Of a stretch of DNA of 64,000 nucleotides, positions 1-9,433 are shown piece after piece. Source of the stretch: Halothece sp. PCC 7418. GTDB lineage: Bacteria > Cyanobacteriota > Cyanobacteriia > Cyanobacteriales > Rubidibacteraceae. Position 1 is the first letter of the stretch, and the number at the start of each line of letters is the position of its first letter. Under the pieces are notes generated by a model. The model saw nothing but the letters and a program-made list of their open reading frames with translations, ran no database searches and was not told where the DNA came from. The stretch spans positions 2,232,001 to 2,296,000 of the forward strand of contig NC_019779.1 of NCBI RefSeq assembly GCF_000317635.1, read 5' to 3'. The position numbers were made by a program, and so were the translations under genes.

Positions 1-2659
1 TCATTTTCTCGCGATCCACCTTGGTATAGTCGAGATCGTGCAGGGCTTGTACCCAAGGTTCTTTTTTGCCCATGTTGAAGAAGTTCAGTTTAGAAACTTG
101 CGAGACTCGTCCGTTAGCATCGGCTTGGGCGTGAACGAGGGCAGCAACAGCATCTTGAACCGCGCTGTTGATTTCTTGCAACAGTTGGACATCGGCTAAA
201 ACGCCTTTGTCGTTATTGCGGTAAACTTCATCGAGATCCCGTCCGATACTTTCGGCGATGGTGCGGGGTAAGCCTTGAATTTCTTCTTCTTCGCGATCGA
301 GCGAGGCAATATTAACTAAGGTAGCAATCGCTTCTTCCGCGCTTGGGGGTTGTCCAATGACGTGCAAGCCACAAGGCAACAGACGAGAAGAAATTTCCAT
401 CAGTTGCTTATACAGCAAGCCCACCAGCGTATCCCGTTCTTCGGGACTCATCTCACTAGCATCTTTTTCAGGGATATCGACATCTTTATCCAGATTGACA
501 ATCCGCGCTTGATCCATAATCGTATTCACAATTTGGATCGCGCGACCGTTATCTTTCAGGTTTTGATACGACCCGATCAAGTCTTGCAGTTCTTGTAAGC
601 CTTTGTAGAGTCCTGCATTTTCGGCAGGTGGCGTGAGGTAAGAAATGGTTTCGGCGTAACTGCGGCGTTTCGCGATCGTTGCTTCACTGGGGTTATTGGC
701 TGCGTAGTAGTAGAGGTTCGGAATGCTGCCAATGAGACTGTCGGGATAGCAATCTCCAGACATTCCCATTTGCTTACCAGGCATAAACTCCAGAGAACCG
801 TGAGTTCCGAAGTGTAACACGGCATCGGCACCCCAAACTTTTTCTAAGTAGGTGTAGTAGGCAGCAAAGCCGTGGTGAGGAGAAGCAGAACGGGAGAAGA
901 GAAGCCGCATCGGGTCGCCTTCATAGCCAAAGGTGGGTTGTACACCAATGAAGACGTTTCCGAAGTGTTTCCCGTAAATGAGGAGATTCTCACCGTCACT
1001 GTTGAGTTCTCCTGGTGGCGGACCCCAGTTTTCATGGAGATTTTCGGAGTAGGGGGTGAGTCGTTCGTATTCGGGAACGGACATCCGATAAGCAATGTTT
1101 AACTCAGGGCTGGCGTATTGCGCTTGGGCATCGTGCAATACCAGTTCCATGAGTTCTTTCGGAGACTCAGGTAATTCTCCCACGTCGTAGCCGTTGTTAC
1201 GAAGTCCTTGTAAAACTTCATAGATACTGCCGAAGACATCGAGATAGGCTGCTGTTCCCACGTTTCCTTTGTCAGGAGGGAAGCTGAAGACGGTGATGGC
1301 AACTTTTTTATCGAGTTTGGGTTTACGGCGCAATTTTGCCCATTTCATGGCGCGTTGGGCAATCATTTCCACCCGATCTTGCAGCGCGATCGCGCGACCG
1401 GTTGCGCCATCACGTCCAGAGAGAATAATCGGTTCAATTCCGCCATCGAGTTCAGGAATGGCAATTTGCAACGCCACCTGCACAGGATGCAACCCTAGCT
1501 CACTTTCTTCCCATTCTTCTGTGGTTTGGAAAACGAGGGGTAAAGCGACCATATAAGGGCGATTAATCCGTTTGAGAGATTCAATGGCTTTGGGATGGTC
1601 TTGACGGGCAGGACCGCCAACCAGGGCAAATCCGGTTAAGGAAACTACAGCATCCACAATCGGTAATGCTTCGACCCCTTTCGCTGCTGTATCCCAGAAA
1701 AATTCATCAACGGGTTTCGAGAAATCGAGTCCACCCGCAAAAATCGGAATCACTCTTGCGCCCATGGCTTCCAATTCAGAAACCACAGCCACATAATGGG
1801 CATCATCACTGGTAATCAAGTGCGTGCGCTGGAGAACTAACCCAATGCAAGGGGTTAACGGATCTTTGAGGTCATCTTTGATATCGGTTCGGCTGTTGTA
1901 CCAACTGAGATACTCTTTGACATCCTCAAACATCTTCGGTGCAAGGGGATGCCAAATTCCCATATCAGGGTAAACAACGGGTTCTGAATATTTAACTTCT
2001 TCGTCTTTCTCTTCTGTTTCTAGAACATATTTATCCGTCAGCATGAGTAAGAAGTTCTCTAAGTTATCTTGAGACCCCCCTAACCAATACTGAAAGGACA
2101 ACATAAAGTTGCGGGCATCTTGGGCTTTATCTAAAGGCAGGTATTTTAAAACTTTCGGTAAGGTTTGCAGGAGTTTTAACATTCCATCTTGGAACGAAGC
2201 CCCTTGCTTTTCCTTCCGTTTTCTCATAAACTGCGCGATCGCGCTTTTGCTTTGACCCAACTGCGCCATCGAGAAGCTACCCAATTTATTCAGGCGCATG
2301 ACTTGGGGCATCGAGGGAAACACAATCGCTGCATCTAGGTTGTCACGATAGGGCTCTACCGCAGCAACCACTTTATCTGCTAAATCTTCAATAAAAATTA
2401 ATGAACCAATAAACAGGTTGGCTTGAGCTACATCGCGCTTGAAGGCTTCGTAATTTTCGGGATCACGAAGTTCTTCGATTAAATAACCACTAATCTCGAT
2501 CGCGACATTCGGATTATTGGCATTAATCGAGCGGACTGATGCTGAGAGGGCGCTCTGGTATTGAGGCTCAAGCACGACATAGACCACCTTAACCAAAGAA
2601 CGATCCCCAATCGTATCCGGTTCAATGTGGCGAATGGTGGACTTGACGTTAGTGAACAT
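1..2659 (-). CDS. chlH: Magnesium chelatase subunit H, C-terminus cut by window edge
   Basis: The reverse strand is open from an ATG at 2657-2659 to the window edge, about 886 codons; the family is about 1330 residues, so roughly the last third lies outside. The N-terminus reads [15 protein letters not shown], and typical CobN/ChlH stretches follow, for example [19 protein letters not shown] and [14 protein letters not shown]. ChlH is the large porphyrin-binding subunit of Mg-protoporphyrin chelatase, which works with ChlI and ChlD at the first committed step of chlorophyll synthesis. It is divergent from hemL, an earlier gene of the same pathway. The identity is secure; the missing end cannot be judged. 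Confidence 0.96.
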   Translation of the reverse strand, partial: MFTNVKSTIRHIEPDTIGDRSLVKVVYVVLEPQYQSALSASVRSINANNPNVAIEISGYLIEELRDPENYEAFKRDVAQANLFIGSLIFIEDLADKVVAAVEPYRDNLDAAIVFPSMPQVMRLNKLGSFSMAQLGQSKSAIAQFMRKRKEKQGASFQDGMLKLLQTLPKVLKYLPLDKAQDARNFMLSFQYWLGGSQDNLENFLLMLTDKYVLETEEKDEEVKYSEPVVYPDMGIWHPLAPKMFEDVKEYLSWYNSRTDIKDDLKDPLTPCIGLVLQRTHLITSDDAHYVAVVSELEAMGARVIPIFAGGLDFSKPVDEFFWDTAAKGVEALPIVDAVVSLTGFALVGGPARQDHPKAIESLKRINRPYMVALPLVFQTTEEWEESELGLHPVQVALQIAIPELDGGIEPIILSGRDGATGRAIALQDRVEMIAQRAMKWAKLRRKPKLDKKVAITVFSFPPDKGNVGTAAYLDVFGSIYEVLQGLRNNGYDVGELPESPKELMELVLHDAQAQYASPELNIAYRMSVPEYERLTPYSENLHENWGPPPGELNSDGENLLIYGKHFGNVFIGVQPTFGYEGDPMRLLFSRSASPHHGFAAYYTYLEKVWGADAVLHFGTHGSLEFMPGKQMGMSGDCYPDSLIGSIPNLYYYAANNPSEATIAKRRSYAETISYLTPPAENAGLYKGLQELQDLIGSYQNLKDNGRAIQIVNTIMDQARIVNLDKDVDIPEKDASEMSPEERDTLVGLLYKQLMEISSRLLPCGLHVIGQPPSAEEAIATLVNIASLDREEEEIQGLPRTIAESIGRDLDEVYRNNDKGVLADVQLLQEINSAVQDAVAALVHAQADANGRVSQVSKLNFFNMGKKEPWVQALHDLDYTKVDREKM

Positions 2660-3072
2660 TCACACTTTCTCCTTCAATGAGCAATGACTTCTTCGGACTG
2701 GATTCAGGTTCTACATAAGGGGGTAATCCCTTGCTTTTGCAGTACCCACTTGTGTTTTGTATCAAAAAATTGCCACCAAGAACACGAATTTAACCCGATT
2801 CGACATAATTTGACAAAAAACAAGAGATATTTTGTAATATTTCTTGACATATAAAAAAGTATTTACTTTTATTTTTGTAAATTTTTGTAAATTAATTGGG
2901 TTTGGCAGGGATTAAATTTTCTGTATTCTAAAGACATCTCCTATCCTGCTTGATTAGGATCAAACTTGGTTAATCTGCCATCAACTTTGTCAAAGTGGGA
3001 GAGAATAGTAACTTCTTCCCTGTGCAAGGGATGGTGATCAGGAAATCGGATAATAAAATAAGGAGTAATCTC
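2660..3072. other. Divergent intergenic region between chlH and hemL
   Basis: This 413-bp AT-rich stretch separates two head-to-head tetrapyrrole genes and must hold the promoters of both. It contains a direct repeat of the decamer ATTTTTGTAA at about 2871-2890 and long A/T runs. No convincing protein-coding frame is seen apart from the in-frame upstream extension of hemL. Confidence 0.6.
2902..2929 (+). promoter_or_regulatory. Candidate sigma70-type promoter for hemL
   Basis: TTGGCA (2902-2907) and TATTCT (2924-2929) are separated by 16 bp and resemble -35 and -10 boxes (5 of 6 and 4 of 6 matches). They would give a leader of about 135 nt before the preferred hemL start. This is a sequence match only. 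Confidence 0.35.
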
Positions 3073-4374
3073 TTGACTTCAACCACTGCTTTTAATACGA
3101 CACAATCAGAAGAAATCTTTAGCACAGCCAAACAGTTGATGCCAGGCGGTGTCAGTTCTCCCGTTCGCGCCTTTAGCTCCGTCGGCGGACAACCCATTGT
3201 TTTTGATAAAGTGGAAGGCTCTCGGGCTTGGGATGTTGACGGTAACGAATACATTGATTATGTCGGCACTTGGGGGCCCGCCATTTGTGGTCACGCCCAC
3301 CCCGAAGTGATTAAAGCTCTCCACGCCACCTTAGACAAAGGAACCAGTTTTGGTGCCCCTTGCGTCCAAGAAAACATCCTTGCTGAAATGGTGATTAATG
3401 CCGTTCCTAGCATTGAAATGGTGCGGTTTGTTAACTCTGGTACAGAGGCTTGTATGGCAACCTTACGCCTGATGCGAGCTTATACGGGGCGGGATAAAGT
3501 GATTAAATTCCAAGGCTGCTATCACGGTAGCGGTGATATGTTCCTCGTTCAAGCGGGGTCTGGGGTTGCGACCCTTGGTTTGCCTGATTCTCCTGGGGTT
3601 CCCAAAGCAGCCACCAGCAATACCCTCGCTGCACCTTATAACGATTTAGAAGCAGTGAAGAAAATCTTTGCTGATAACCCTGGAGAAATTGCTGGGGTGA
3701 TTTTAGAGCCTGTTGTTGGCAATTCTGGCTTTGTTGCGCCTGATGCTGGCTTTTTAGAAGGATTACGAGAAATTACATCTGATAATGGCGCACTTCTCGT
3801 TTTTGATGAAGTAATGACGGGTTTCCGCATTGCTTATGGTGGTGCACAAGAAAAATTTGGCGTTACCCCTGACCTCACCACTCTCGGTAAAATTATTGGG
3901 GGTGGTTTACCTGTGGGGGCTTATGGTGGACGGAAAGAAATTATGGAAGTCGTCGCCCCAGCCGGTCCCATGTATCAAGCGGGAACATTATCTGGAAACC
4001 CTCTTGCAATGACTGCAGGAATTAAAACCCTAGAACTTTTGCAACGTCCTGGAGTTTACGAGCAACTGGATCAAATGACCAAAAAGCTCACGGATGGCTT
4101 AAAAGAAATTGCGAATAAACATGGTCATCCTGCACAGGTCAGTCAAATCAGTGCCATGTTTGGGGTCTTCTTTACAGAGCGGGAAGTTCACAGCTTTGAA
4201 GATGCGAAAACCTCTGATTTAGATAAATTCCGTCGTTATCATCGCGGTATGTTAGAGCGTGGCATTTATTTAGCCCCGTCTCAGTTTGAAGCTGGGTTTA
4301 CTTCTTTGGCGCACACGGAAGAAGATATCAATCAAACCTTGAAGGCTGCGGATGAAGTAATGGCTTCTCTCTAG
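3073..4374 (+). CDS. hemL: Glutamate-1-semialdehyde 2,1-aminomutase
   Basis: HemL converts glutamate-1-semialdehyde to 5-aminolevulinate, the universal tetrapyrrole precursor, using pyridoxal phosphate. The PLP-lysine region reads [18 protein letters not shown], and the family stretches [23 protein letters not shown] and [11 protein letters not shown] are present. The frame is open from a GTG at 2995, but I prefer the TTG at 3073. It follows AAGGAG at a good distance and gives 433 residues starting [16 protein letters not shown], which matches the usual cyanobacterial length. The gene is divergent from chlH, so the first ALA-forming aminotransferase and the Mg branch enzyme share one control region. 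Confidence 0.95.
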   Translation: MTSTTAFNTTQSEEIFSTAKQLMPGGVSSPVRAFSSVGGQPIVFDKVEGSRAWDVDGNEYIDYVGTWGPAICGHAHPEVIKALHATLDKGTSFGAPCVQENILAEMVINAVPSIEMVRFVNSGTEACMATLRLMRAYTGRDKVIKFQGCYHGSGDMFLVQAGSGVATLGLPDSPGVPKAATSNTLAAPYNDLEAVKKIFADNPGEIAGVILEPVVGNSGFVAPDAGFLEGLREITSDNGALLVFDEVMTGFRIAYGGAQEKFGVTPDLTTLGKIIGGGLPVGAYGGRKEIMEVVAPAGPMYQAGTLSGNPLAMTAGIKTLELLQRPGVYEQLDQMTKKLTDGLKEIANKHGHPAQVSQISAMFGVFFTEREVHSFEDAKTSDLDKFRRYHRGMLERGIYLAPSQFEAGFTSLAHTEEDINQTLKAADEVMASL

Positions 4375-4399
4375 TTTTGAAGCAACTCCCCCTTCTCAA

Positions 4400-4424
4400 G
4401 TAGGGTGGGCATTGCCCACCCTAC
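4400..4424. repeat. Palindromic GTAGGGTGGGC repeat between convergent genes
   Basis: Two perfect 11-bp arms (GTAGGGTGGGC and its complement) flank a 3-nt centre. It sits between the ends of hemL and the UbiA gene. Partial copies occur at 12729-12747 and 47694-47709, so it is a dispersed palindrome. It may double as a bidirectional transcription end, although it lacks a clear T-tract. Confidence 0.7.
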
Positions 4425-4451
4425 AGATAATTCATGGGTCAATATTTACCG

Positions 4452-5366
4452 TTAGAATAACGACCCGCTAATCATTCCCGCTAGTAAAACAAAGCCTAAC
4501 CCGACATTTTGACGAAAAACCAGACCGTATAAGGTCGCAGGAATTTCTTCTTGGCGTAACCGATAATATTGCCAAGCCCAACCCACGACAGCAACTCCCA
4601 AAGTTAGCCAAAAAGTGAATCCAAGGTTAGTTTTGAAGGCAAGAGCAGCTAAAGCACCTGCCGTTCCTAAGAAAAAGAGTCCTACCGCTTCGGGGGCATA
4701 TTTGCCAAAAAACAAGGCACTGGAACGAATCCCAATTTTGCGATCATCTTCGCGGTCTGCCATCGCATAAACGGTATCAAAGCCCAACGTCCACAAAATC
4801 GTTGCTCCCCACAATAACCAAGTGTCTTGTCCGATACAAGTCGTAACATTCCAAGGGGCTGCGGTATGACCATCACAGGTGATTGCTGTCCAACTAATTA
4901 AAACTGCAAACCCCCAAGCAATGGAAAGCACCAGTTGCGGAACTGGAAACACCCGTTTCGCTAAGGGATAGCAGATAATAACGGGAACAGCCAGAACAGA
5001 TAAGAAAAAGCTCACTTGATTCAGATAAAACGCCAGTCCCGCAGCACAAGCAAAGGCAAAGATCGCCACGATAATTCCCACTTTCACCGATAACTCACGA
5101 GATGCGAGGGGACGAGTGCGCGTTCGTTCGACTTGTGGATCTAAGTTGCGATCCCAAAGGTCATTAACGACACAACCCGCAGCCGAGGTTGTTAAGCTGC
5201 CCATAATGATAATTGTCACTAAGGGAAGGGGGGGTAATCCTTTCGCAGCGAGAAAAACTGCCCATAATGCGGGAATCATTAAGATTAGTCGTCCTGTTGG
5301 TTTATCCCAACGCAAAAGTTTTATAATTGCTTGCCAAGTTGAGGGTTGTTGGTATTCTTGCACCAT
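4452..5366 (-). CDS. UbiA-family 4-hydroxybenzoate prenyltransferase (plastoquinone pathway)
   Basis: This is a polytopic membrane enzyme of 304 residues if it starts at the ATG 5364-5366 (MVQEYQQPSTWQAI); the frame extends 26 codons further upstream, but the family length favours the internal start. Both aspartate-rich motifs of UbiA prenyltransferases are present: NDLWDRNLD (residues 68-76) and DTVYAMADREDD (197-208), which bind Mg-diphosphate. Cyanobacterial homologues attach solanesyl diphosphate to 4-hydroxybenzoate in plastoquinone synthesis. That substrate is inferred from family knowledge, and the enzyme could be another UbiA member. It is convergent with hemL. Confidence 0.85.
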   Translation of the reverse strand: MVQEYQQPSTWQAIIKLLRWDKPTGRLILMIPALWAVFLAAKGLPPLPLVTIIIMGSLTTSAAGCVVNDLWDRNLDPQVERTRTRPLASRELSVKVGIIVAIFAFACAAGLAFYLNQVSFFLSVLAVPVIICYPLAKRVFPVPQLVLSIAWGFAVLISWTAITCDGHTAAPWNVTTCIGQDTWLLWGATILWTLGFDTVYAMADREDDRKIGIRSSALFFGKYAPEAVGLFFLGTAGALAALAFKTNLGFTFWLTLGVAVVGWAWQYYRLRQEEIPATLYGLVFRQNVGLGFVLLAGMISGSLF

Positions 5367-5486
5367 AATCCAATAAACTATAATTTGCCTGATTATCTGC
5401 TTTTCTTCTAGGTTATAGCAATCAATCAAAGGAGACTGGTACACTACTATATTGTAATTGAATTCTGAATTTAAAAAATAGAATCA

Positions 5487-5633
5487 ATGCTTGAATCGTA
5501 TCCGTTCAATCAGATAACACCAAAGTTGAGAACATCTGATGGTCAAGAAATGATTGATCAATTAATTAAACAACCGCTTCCTGTGGAAATTTTTACTGCC
5601 GTGAGTCGCGAAGAACCAGATGAAAAATACTGA
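5487..5633 (+). CDS. Possible small hypothetical protein (48 aa)
   Basis: An ATG-to-TGA frame of 48 codons lies in the 435-bp gap between the UbiA gene and the Ppx/GppA gene. The product starts MLESYPFNQITPK and ends SREEPDEKY. It has no motif I recognise and no clear ribosome binding site. It may be a real short gene, a gene remnant or chance. The rest of the gap (5634-5801) holds AT-rich sequence with nothing further that I can name. Confidence 0.25.
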   Translation: MLESYPFNQITPKLRTSDGQEMIDQLIKQPLPVEIFTAVSREEPDEKY

Positions 5634-5801
5634 TATTTTATTGATACAAATCTCTAGTTTTATGTTTTTTTGCGACTTTGAAGTCGTCATTCAGAAGAAA
5701 AATAATAAACCCCTCTCCTTCCCCTGACCCCGATCAATCTCTAATAAAATTTTATCTATTTGATTTGATCTTGACTGACGAGAACATACAAATTACAGCT
5801 A

Positions 5802-7442
5802 ATGGTTAATACAATTTACCCGATTCAAACCCAGAGTTTAAACGCTCAAAATAGTAATCTCAAAAAAGAACGAGTGATCGCAGCGATCGATATCGGGACG
5901 AACTCGATCCACATGGTTATTGTTGAAATTGAACCGTCACTTCCCGCATTTAATATTATTGCGCGAGAGAAAGATACTGCTAGGTTAGGCGATCGCGATC
6001 CAGAAACAGGTCGTTTAACCGTAGAAGCCATGGAACGCGCCATGTCAGCACTAGAGCGCGGTCAAGAGTTAGCCCGCAGTTTCCAAGCAGAAGAAGTGGT
6101 TGCTGTCGCCACCAGCGCAGTGCGAGAAGCCCCGAATGGTCGAGAGTTTATCAAAAATGTACGGGAACATCTGGGACTAACGATCAATCTCATTTCAGGA
6201 CAAGAAGAAGCCCGCCGTATTTATTTGGGTGTTTTATCGGCGATGGAGTTTAATGAAAAGCCTCACGTCATTATGGATATTGGAGGCGGTTCAACGGAGT
6301 TAATTTTAGGAGATGGTCATGAACCGCGCTGTCTTAGCAGTACGAAAGTGGGGGCGGTACGCCTCGCCAGTGAGTTTATCAGTACAGATCCTGTTAGTAA
6401 TAAGGAATTAAAGTTTTTACAGGCTTATATTCAAGGGCGCATGGAACGTCCTGTGGAAGAATTAAAAGCCAAATTAGCCCCAGAAGAGTTAATTAAATTC
6501 GTTGGAACTTCGGGAACAATTGAATGTTTAGCAACGATTCATGCTAATGAAAAATTTAATACTACGCCTAATCCTTTGCAAGGATATTCTTTTAGTAGAA
6601 AAGATTTAGAAGATGTGGTGAAGTTACTCGCGTCTCTCAATCTCAAAGAACGGGCAAATTTACCTGGAATGTCTGGGCGCAGGGCGGAAATTATTGTTCC
6701 TGGTGCGATGATTTTATTAGAAACAATGAAGATGCTCGATGTGAAAGACATTACTATCTGTGAGCGGGCGTTGCGAGAAGGATTAATTGTGGATTGGATG
6801 TTGACTCATGGGTTAATTGAAAATCGGTTGCGATATCAGAGTTCGGTGCGCGATCGCAGCGTGATTAAAATTGCTCAGAAATATAAAGTTGATTTAGAAT
6901 CTAGTCAGCGTGTTGCCGATTTTTCCCTTGATATTTTTGATCAAATTCAGGGAAAATTACACCAGTGGGGAAGTCAAGAGCGAGAATTACTATGGGTTGC
7001 AGCAATTTTACACAACTGCGGATTTTATATTAGCCATTCAGCACATCATAAGCATTCTTACTATTTAATTCGTTACGCTGAATTACTCGGTTTTACGGAA
7101 AACGAAATTGAAATTATTGCTAATATTGCCCGTTATCACCGCAAAAGTAAACCGAAGAAAAAGCACACCAATTTTCAAAATCTTCCAGATAAAACAACGA
7201 AAAAAATGGTCAGTGAAGTCAGTGCAATTTTGCGGTTAGCAGTGGCTTTAGACCGTCGGCAAATTGGTGCAATCACTGCGGTTCACTGTAATTATAAGGA
7301 AGAAAAACAAGAATTAGAACTAGAATTATTTCCAAAAGATGTTAATGATGATTGTGCGTTGGAGTTATGGAATTTAGATGATAAAAAGGTAATTTTTGAA
7401 AATGAATATGGGGTGAAAGTGATTCCAAAACTTTCTCCGTAG
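5802..7442 (+). CDS. ppx: Ppx/GppA-family phosphatase (exopolyphosphatase)
   Basis: This protein of 546 residues belongs to the actin-like ASKHA superfamily that hydrolyses polyphosphate or pppGpp. The first phosphate-binding loop reads AAIDIGTNSIHMVI (about residues 26-40) and the second DIGGGSTELIL (about 160-170). The C-terminal 200 residues form an HD-like helical domain with the HSAHHKHSYYLI stretch, as in long Ppx proteins. Many cyanobacteria have one such gene acting in polyphosphate turnover; a role in pppGpp hydrolysis cannot be excluded. The gene stands alone on its strand, about 170 bp from a convergent permease gene. Confidence 0.9.
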   Translation: MVNTIYPIQTQSLNAQNSNLKKERVIAAIDIGTNSIHMVIVEIEPSLPAFNIIAREKDTARLGDRDPETGRLTVEAMERAMSALERGQELARSFQAEEVVAVATSAVREAPNGREFIKNVREHLGLTINLISGQEEARRIYLGVLSAMEFNEKPHVIMDIGGGSTELILGDGHEPRCLSSTKVGAVRLASEFISTDPVSNKELKFLQAYIQGRMERPVEELKAKLAPEELIKFVGTSGTIECLATIHANEKFNTTPNPLQGYSFSRKDLEDVVKLLASLNLKERANLPGMSGRRAEIIVPGAMILLETMKMLDVKDITICERALREGLIVDWMLTHGLIENRLRYQSSVRDRSVIKIAQKYKVDLESSQRVADFSLDIFDQIQGKLHQWGSQERELLWVAAILHNCGFYISHSAHHKHSYYLIRYAELLGFTENEIEIIANIARYHRKSKPKKKHTNFQNLPDKTTKKMVSEVSAILRLAVALDRRQIGAITAVHCNYKEEKQELELELFPKDVNDDCALELWNLDDKKVIFENEYGVKVIPKLSP

Positions 7443-7514
7443 TTATTTGTCATTAGTCATTGGTCATTTGTTCTTGATTAAATCTCCTCTGTTTCTCTCA
7501 CTTTTCCCCTGATA

Positions 7515-7608
7515 TATAGCGTTTCCTAGTTTATTGAGGGACAAAGCGAGTCGGTGGATGTTTATGGTTGATTAACCTGTCGAATGGTCAAAGTTTGGGA
7601 TTGCTATA
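7515..7608. mobile_element. MITE-like element with TATAGC ends
   Basis: About 94 bp between two convergent genes is bounded by TATAGCGTTTCC and, inverted, TATAGCAATCCC; the arms match at about 12 of 19 positions. It has no coding capacity. A similar element with better arms lies at 21779-21879. Just upstream (7443-7471) lies a short tract of ATTAGTCATTGGTCATT type, related to the heptamer array at the right end of the window. Confidence 0.45.
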
Positions 7609-7616
7609 GCAACAAC

Positions 7617-9407
7617 TTATAATCCATAAAGCCAAATTACTAAAAATGGCGTAATGATTCCCTGAATCAAACTCAAAGGTGCGCCAAACCGAGTAAAGTC
7701 TCGAAAGCGATATCCCCCTGGACTATAAACCATTGTATTGGTTTGATAACCAATGGGGGTCATAAAACTATTAGAAGCAGCAAAAGTAACAGTAAACATA
7801 ATCGCAAATGGATTTAAAGTGAGAGATTCCGCCACTTTAACTGCAATGGGAATCATTAAAATAACAGAAGCATTATTAGATAGAATTTCAGTGAGGATGG
7901 TGGTGACAAAATAAAAGAAAATTAACACCCAAAATCCAGAGAAATTGTTACCGACAATCAAAATTTTATCCGCTAGCCAAGTGGTTGCACCGGATTTTTC
8001 CATCGCAATTCCCATGGGAATTAAACCCGCGAGTAAGAAAATAACATCCCATCGAATCGCGCCATAAATTTCTCCTGGTTTGAGACAACCTGTAAGTACC
8101 ATCAAAGCAACGCCAACTAAAGCACTGACTAAAATTGGTGTCATATTAAAAGCAGTCAGAAGAATAACACTCAAGCCGATCGCGCTGGCTATGGGGGCTT
8201 TATCTAAGCGTAATCCTTCACGGTTTCCTTGTTCAATGACTAATAATTCCCGTGTTGTTTGAAAGCCTAATAAACTTTCTCTTGGCCCCTGCACTAATAA
8301 TAAATCCCCAAATCGTAAGGGAACTTTCCCCAACCGATCGCGCAATACTTCTTCCCCACGACGAATCGCAAGGACGGTTGCATTATATCGTTGTCGAAAG
8401 CGTAAATCTTTTAAGGTTGATCCCACTAAACGAGAGTTAGAAAGAATTAAAATCTCTGCAATTCCTTCTTCATTATCGGTCAGTTGATCAGTTAAAGTAT
8501 CATCTTGAAACTTCACATCAGGAAGAATATCCAATCCTCTTTCATCTCGAATGCGTAACAGTTCTTCTTTTGTTCCGCGCACTAATAAAATATCACCTGC
8601 ATTTAAAACTTTATCCGCCAAAGGCTGAGAAAAATGAACCCCATCTCGGATAATTTCTAAAACATCAATATCAAATTTTCGTTGCACTTCGCTGGAACGT
8701 AGGGTTTGCTTAATTAAATTAGAACGAGGAGAAATCACTAATTCGCTAACATAATCTTTGAGTTGATAGGTTTGAGCATAAGAGCTATTATTATTCGGTT
8801 GGCGATGGGGAAGTAACCAAGGAGAGGCAACTGAAAGATAGAGTAAACCAACAACAAATTTAATGATTCCTGCTTCTGTAAATTGAAATAGTCCAAACGA
8901 ACCATAACCCAGTTGTTCAGAAATACTACTGGCTAAAAGATTGGTCGATGTTCCAATTAAAGTAATCGTTCCCCCTAAAATTGTGGCAAAAGAAAGGGGC
9001 ATTAACATCCGAGAAACGGGTATTTTTTGTTTTTTACACCAATCTTCAATAATCGGCAAAAAAACCGCAACCACAGCCGTATTATTAATAAAGGCAGTAA
9101 TTCCACCGACGACACCCCCCATAATAAAGGTTTGTTGATGGGTTGTTCGTCCTCCCCATTTTAATAACCAATCACCCACCACTTGAATCGCACCTGTGCG
9201 CGAAATTCCTGCACTCAAAATAAACATTGCCATGACTGTAATTGTTGCGGGATTACTAAACCCAGAAATGCCTTCTTCTGGAGTGACAATCCCAAATAGC
9301 ATTAATAAAATAGCAACAATCAACGCCGTAAAATCAACAGGAAACCACTCTGTTGCAAAACAAATCAGGGCAAAAATTAAGATACTCAGTGTTAATGCGA
9401 TTGACAT
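7617..9407 (-). CDS. SLC13/DASS-type permease with two RCK_C domains
   Basis: This 596-residue membrane protein has an N-terminal helix block (MSIALTLSILIFALICFATEW), a cytoplasmic insert, then a second helix block. The insert holds two RCK_C (TrkA-C-like) modules, at about residues 213-285 (NAGDILLVRGTKEELL) and 313-382 (RFGDLLLVQGPRESLL). The repeated ISEQ/SNNASVILMIPIAV and TNTMVYSPGGY regions fit the SLC13 divalent-anion:sodium symporter fold. Related cyanobacterial transporters carry sulfate or dicarboxylates; the substrate here is not evident. It lies 26 bp downstream of the ComM-like gene on the same strand, so it may be cotranscribed. Confidence 0.85.
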   Translation of the reverse strand: MSIALTLSILIFALICFATEWFPVDFTALIVAILLMLFGIVTPEEGISGFSNPATITVMAMFILSAGISRTGAIQVVGDWLLKWGGRTTHQQTFIMGGVVGGITAFINNTAVVAVFLPIIEDWCKKQKIPVSRMLMPLSFATILGGTITLIGTSTNLLASSISEQLGYGSFGLFQFTEAGIIKFVVGLLYLSVASPWLLPHRQPNNNSSYAQTYQLKDYVSELVISPRSNLIKQTLRSSEVQRKFDIDVLEIIRDGVHFSQPLADKVLNAGDILLVRGTKEELLRIRDERGLDILPDVKFQDDTLTDQLTDNEEGIAEILILSNSRLVGSTLKDLRFRQRYNATVLAIRRGEEVLRDRLGKVPLRFGDLLLVQGPRESLLGFQTTRELLVIEQGNREGLRLDKAPIASAIGLSVILLTAFNMTPILVSALVGVALMVLTGCLKPGEIYGAIRWDVIFLLAGLIPMGIAMEKSGATTWLADKILIVGNNFSGFWVLIFFYFVTTILTEILSNNASVILMIPIAVKVAESLTLNPFAIMFTVTFAASNSFMTPIGYQTNTMVYSPGGYRFRDFTRFGAPLSLIQGIITPFLVIWLYGL

Positions 9408-9433
9408 AAAATTTGTCGTTAGTGATTGGTTAA

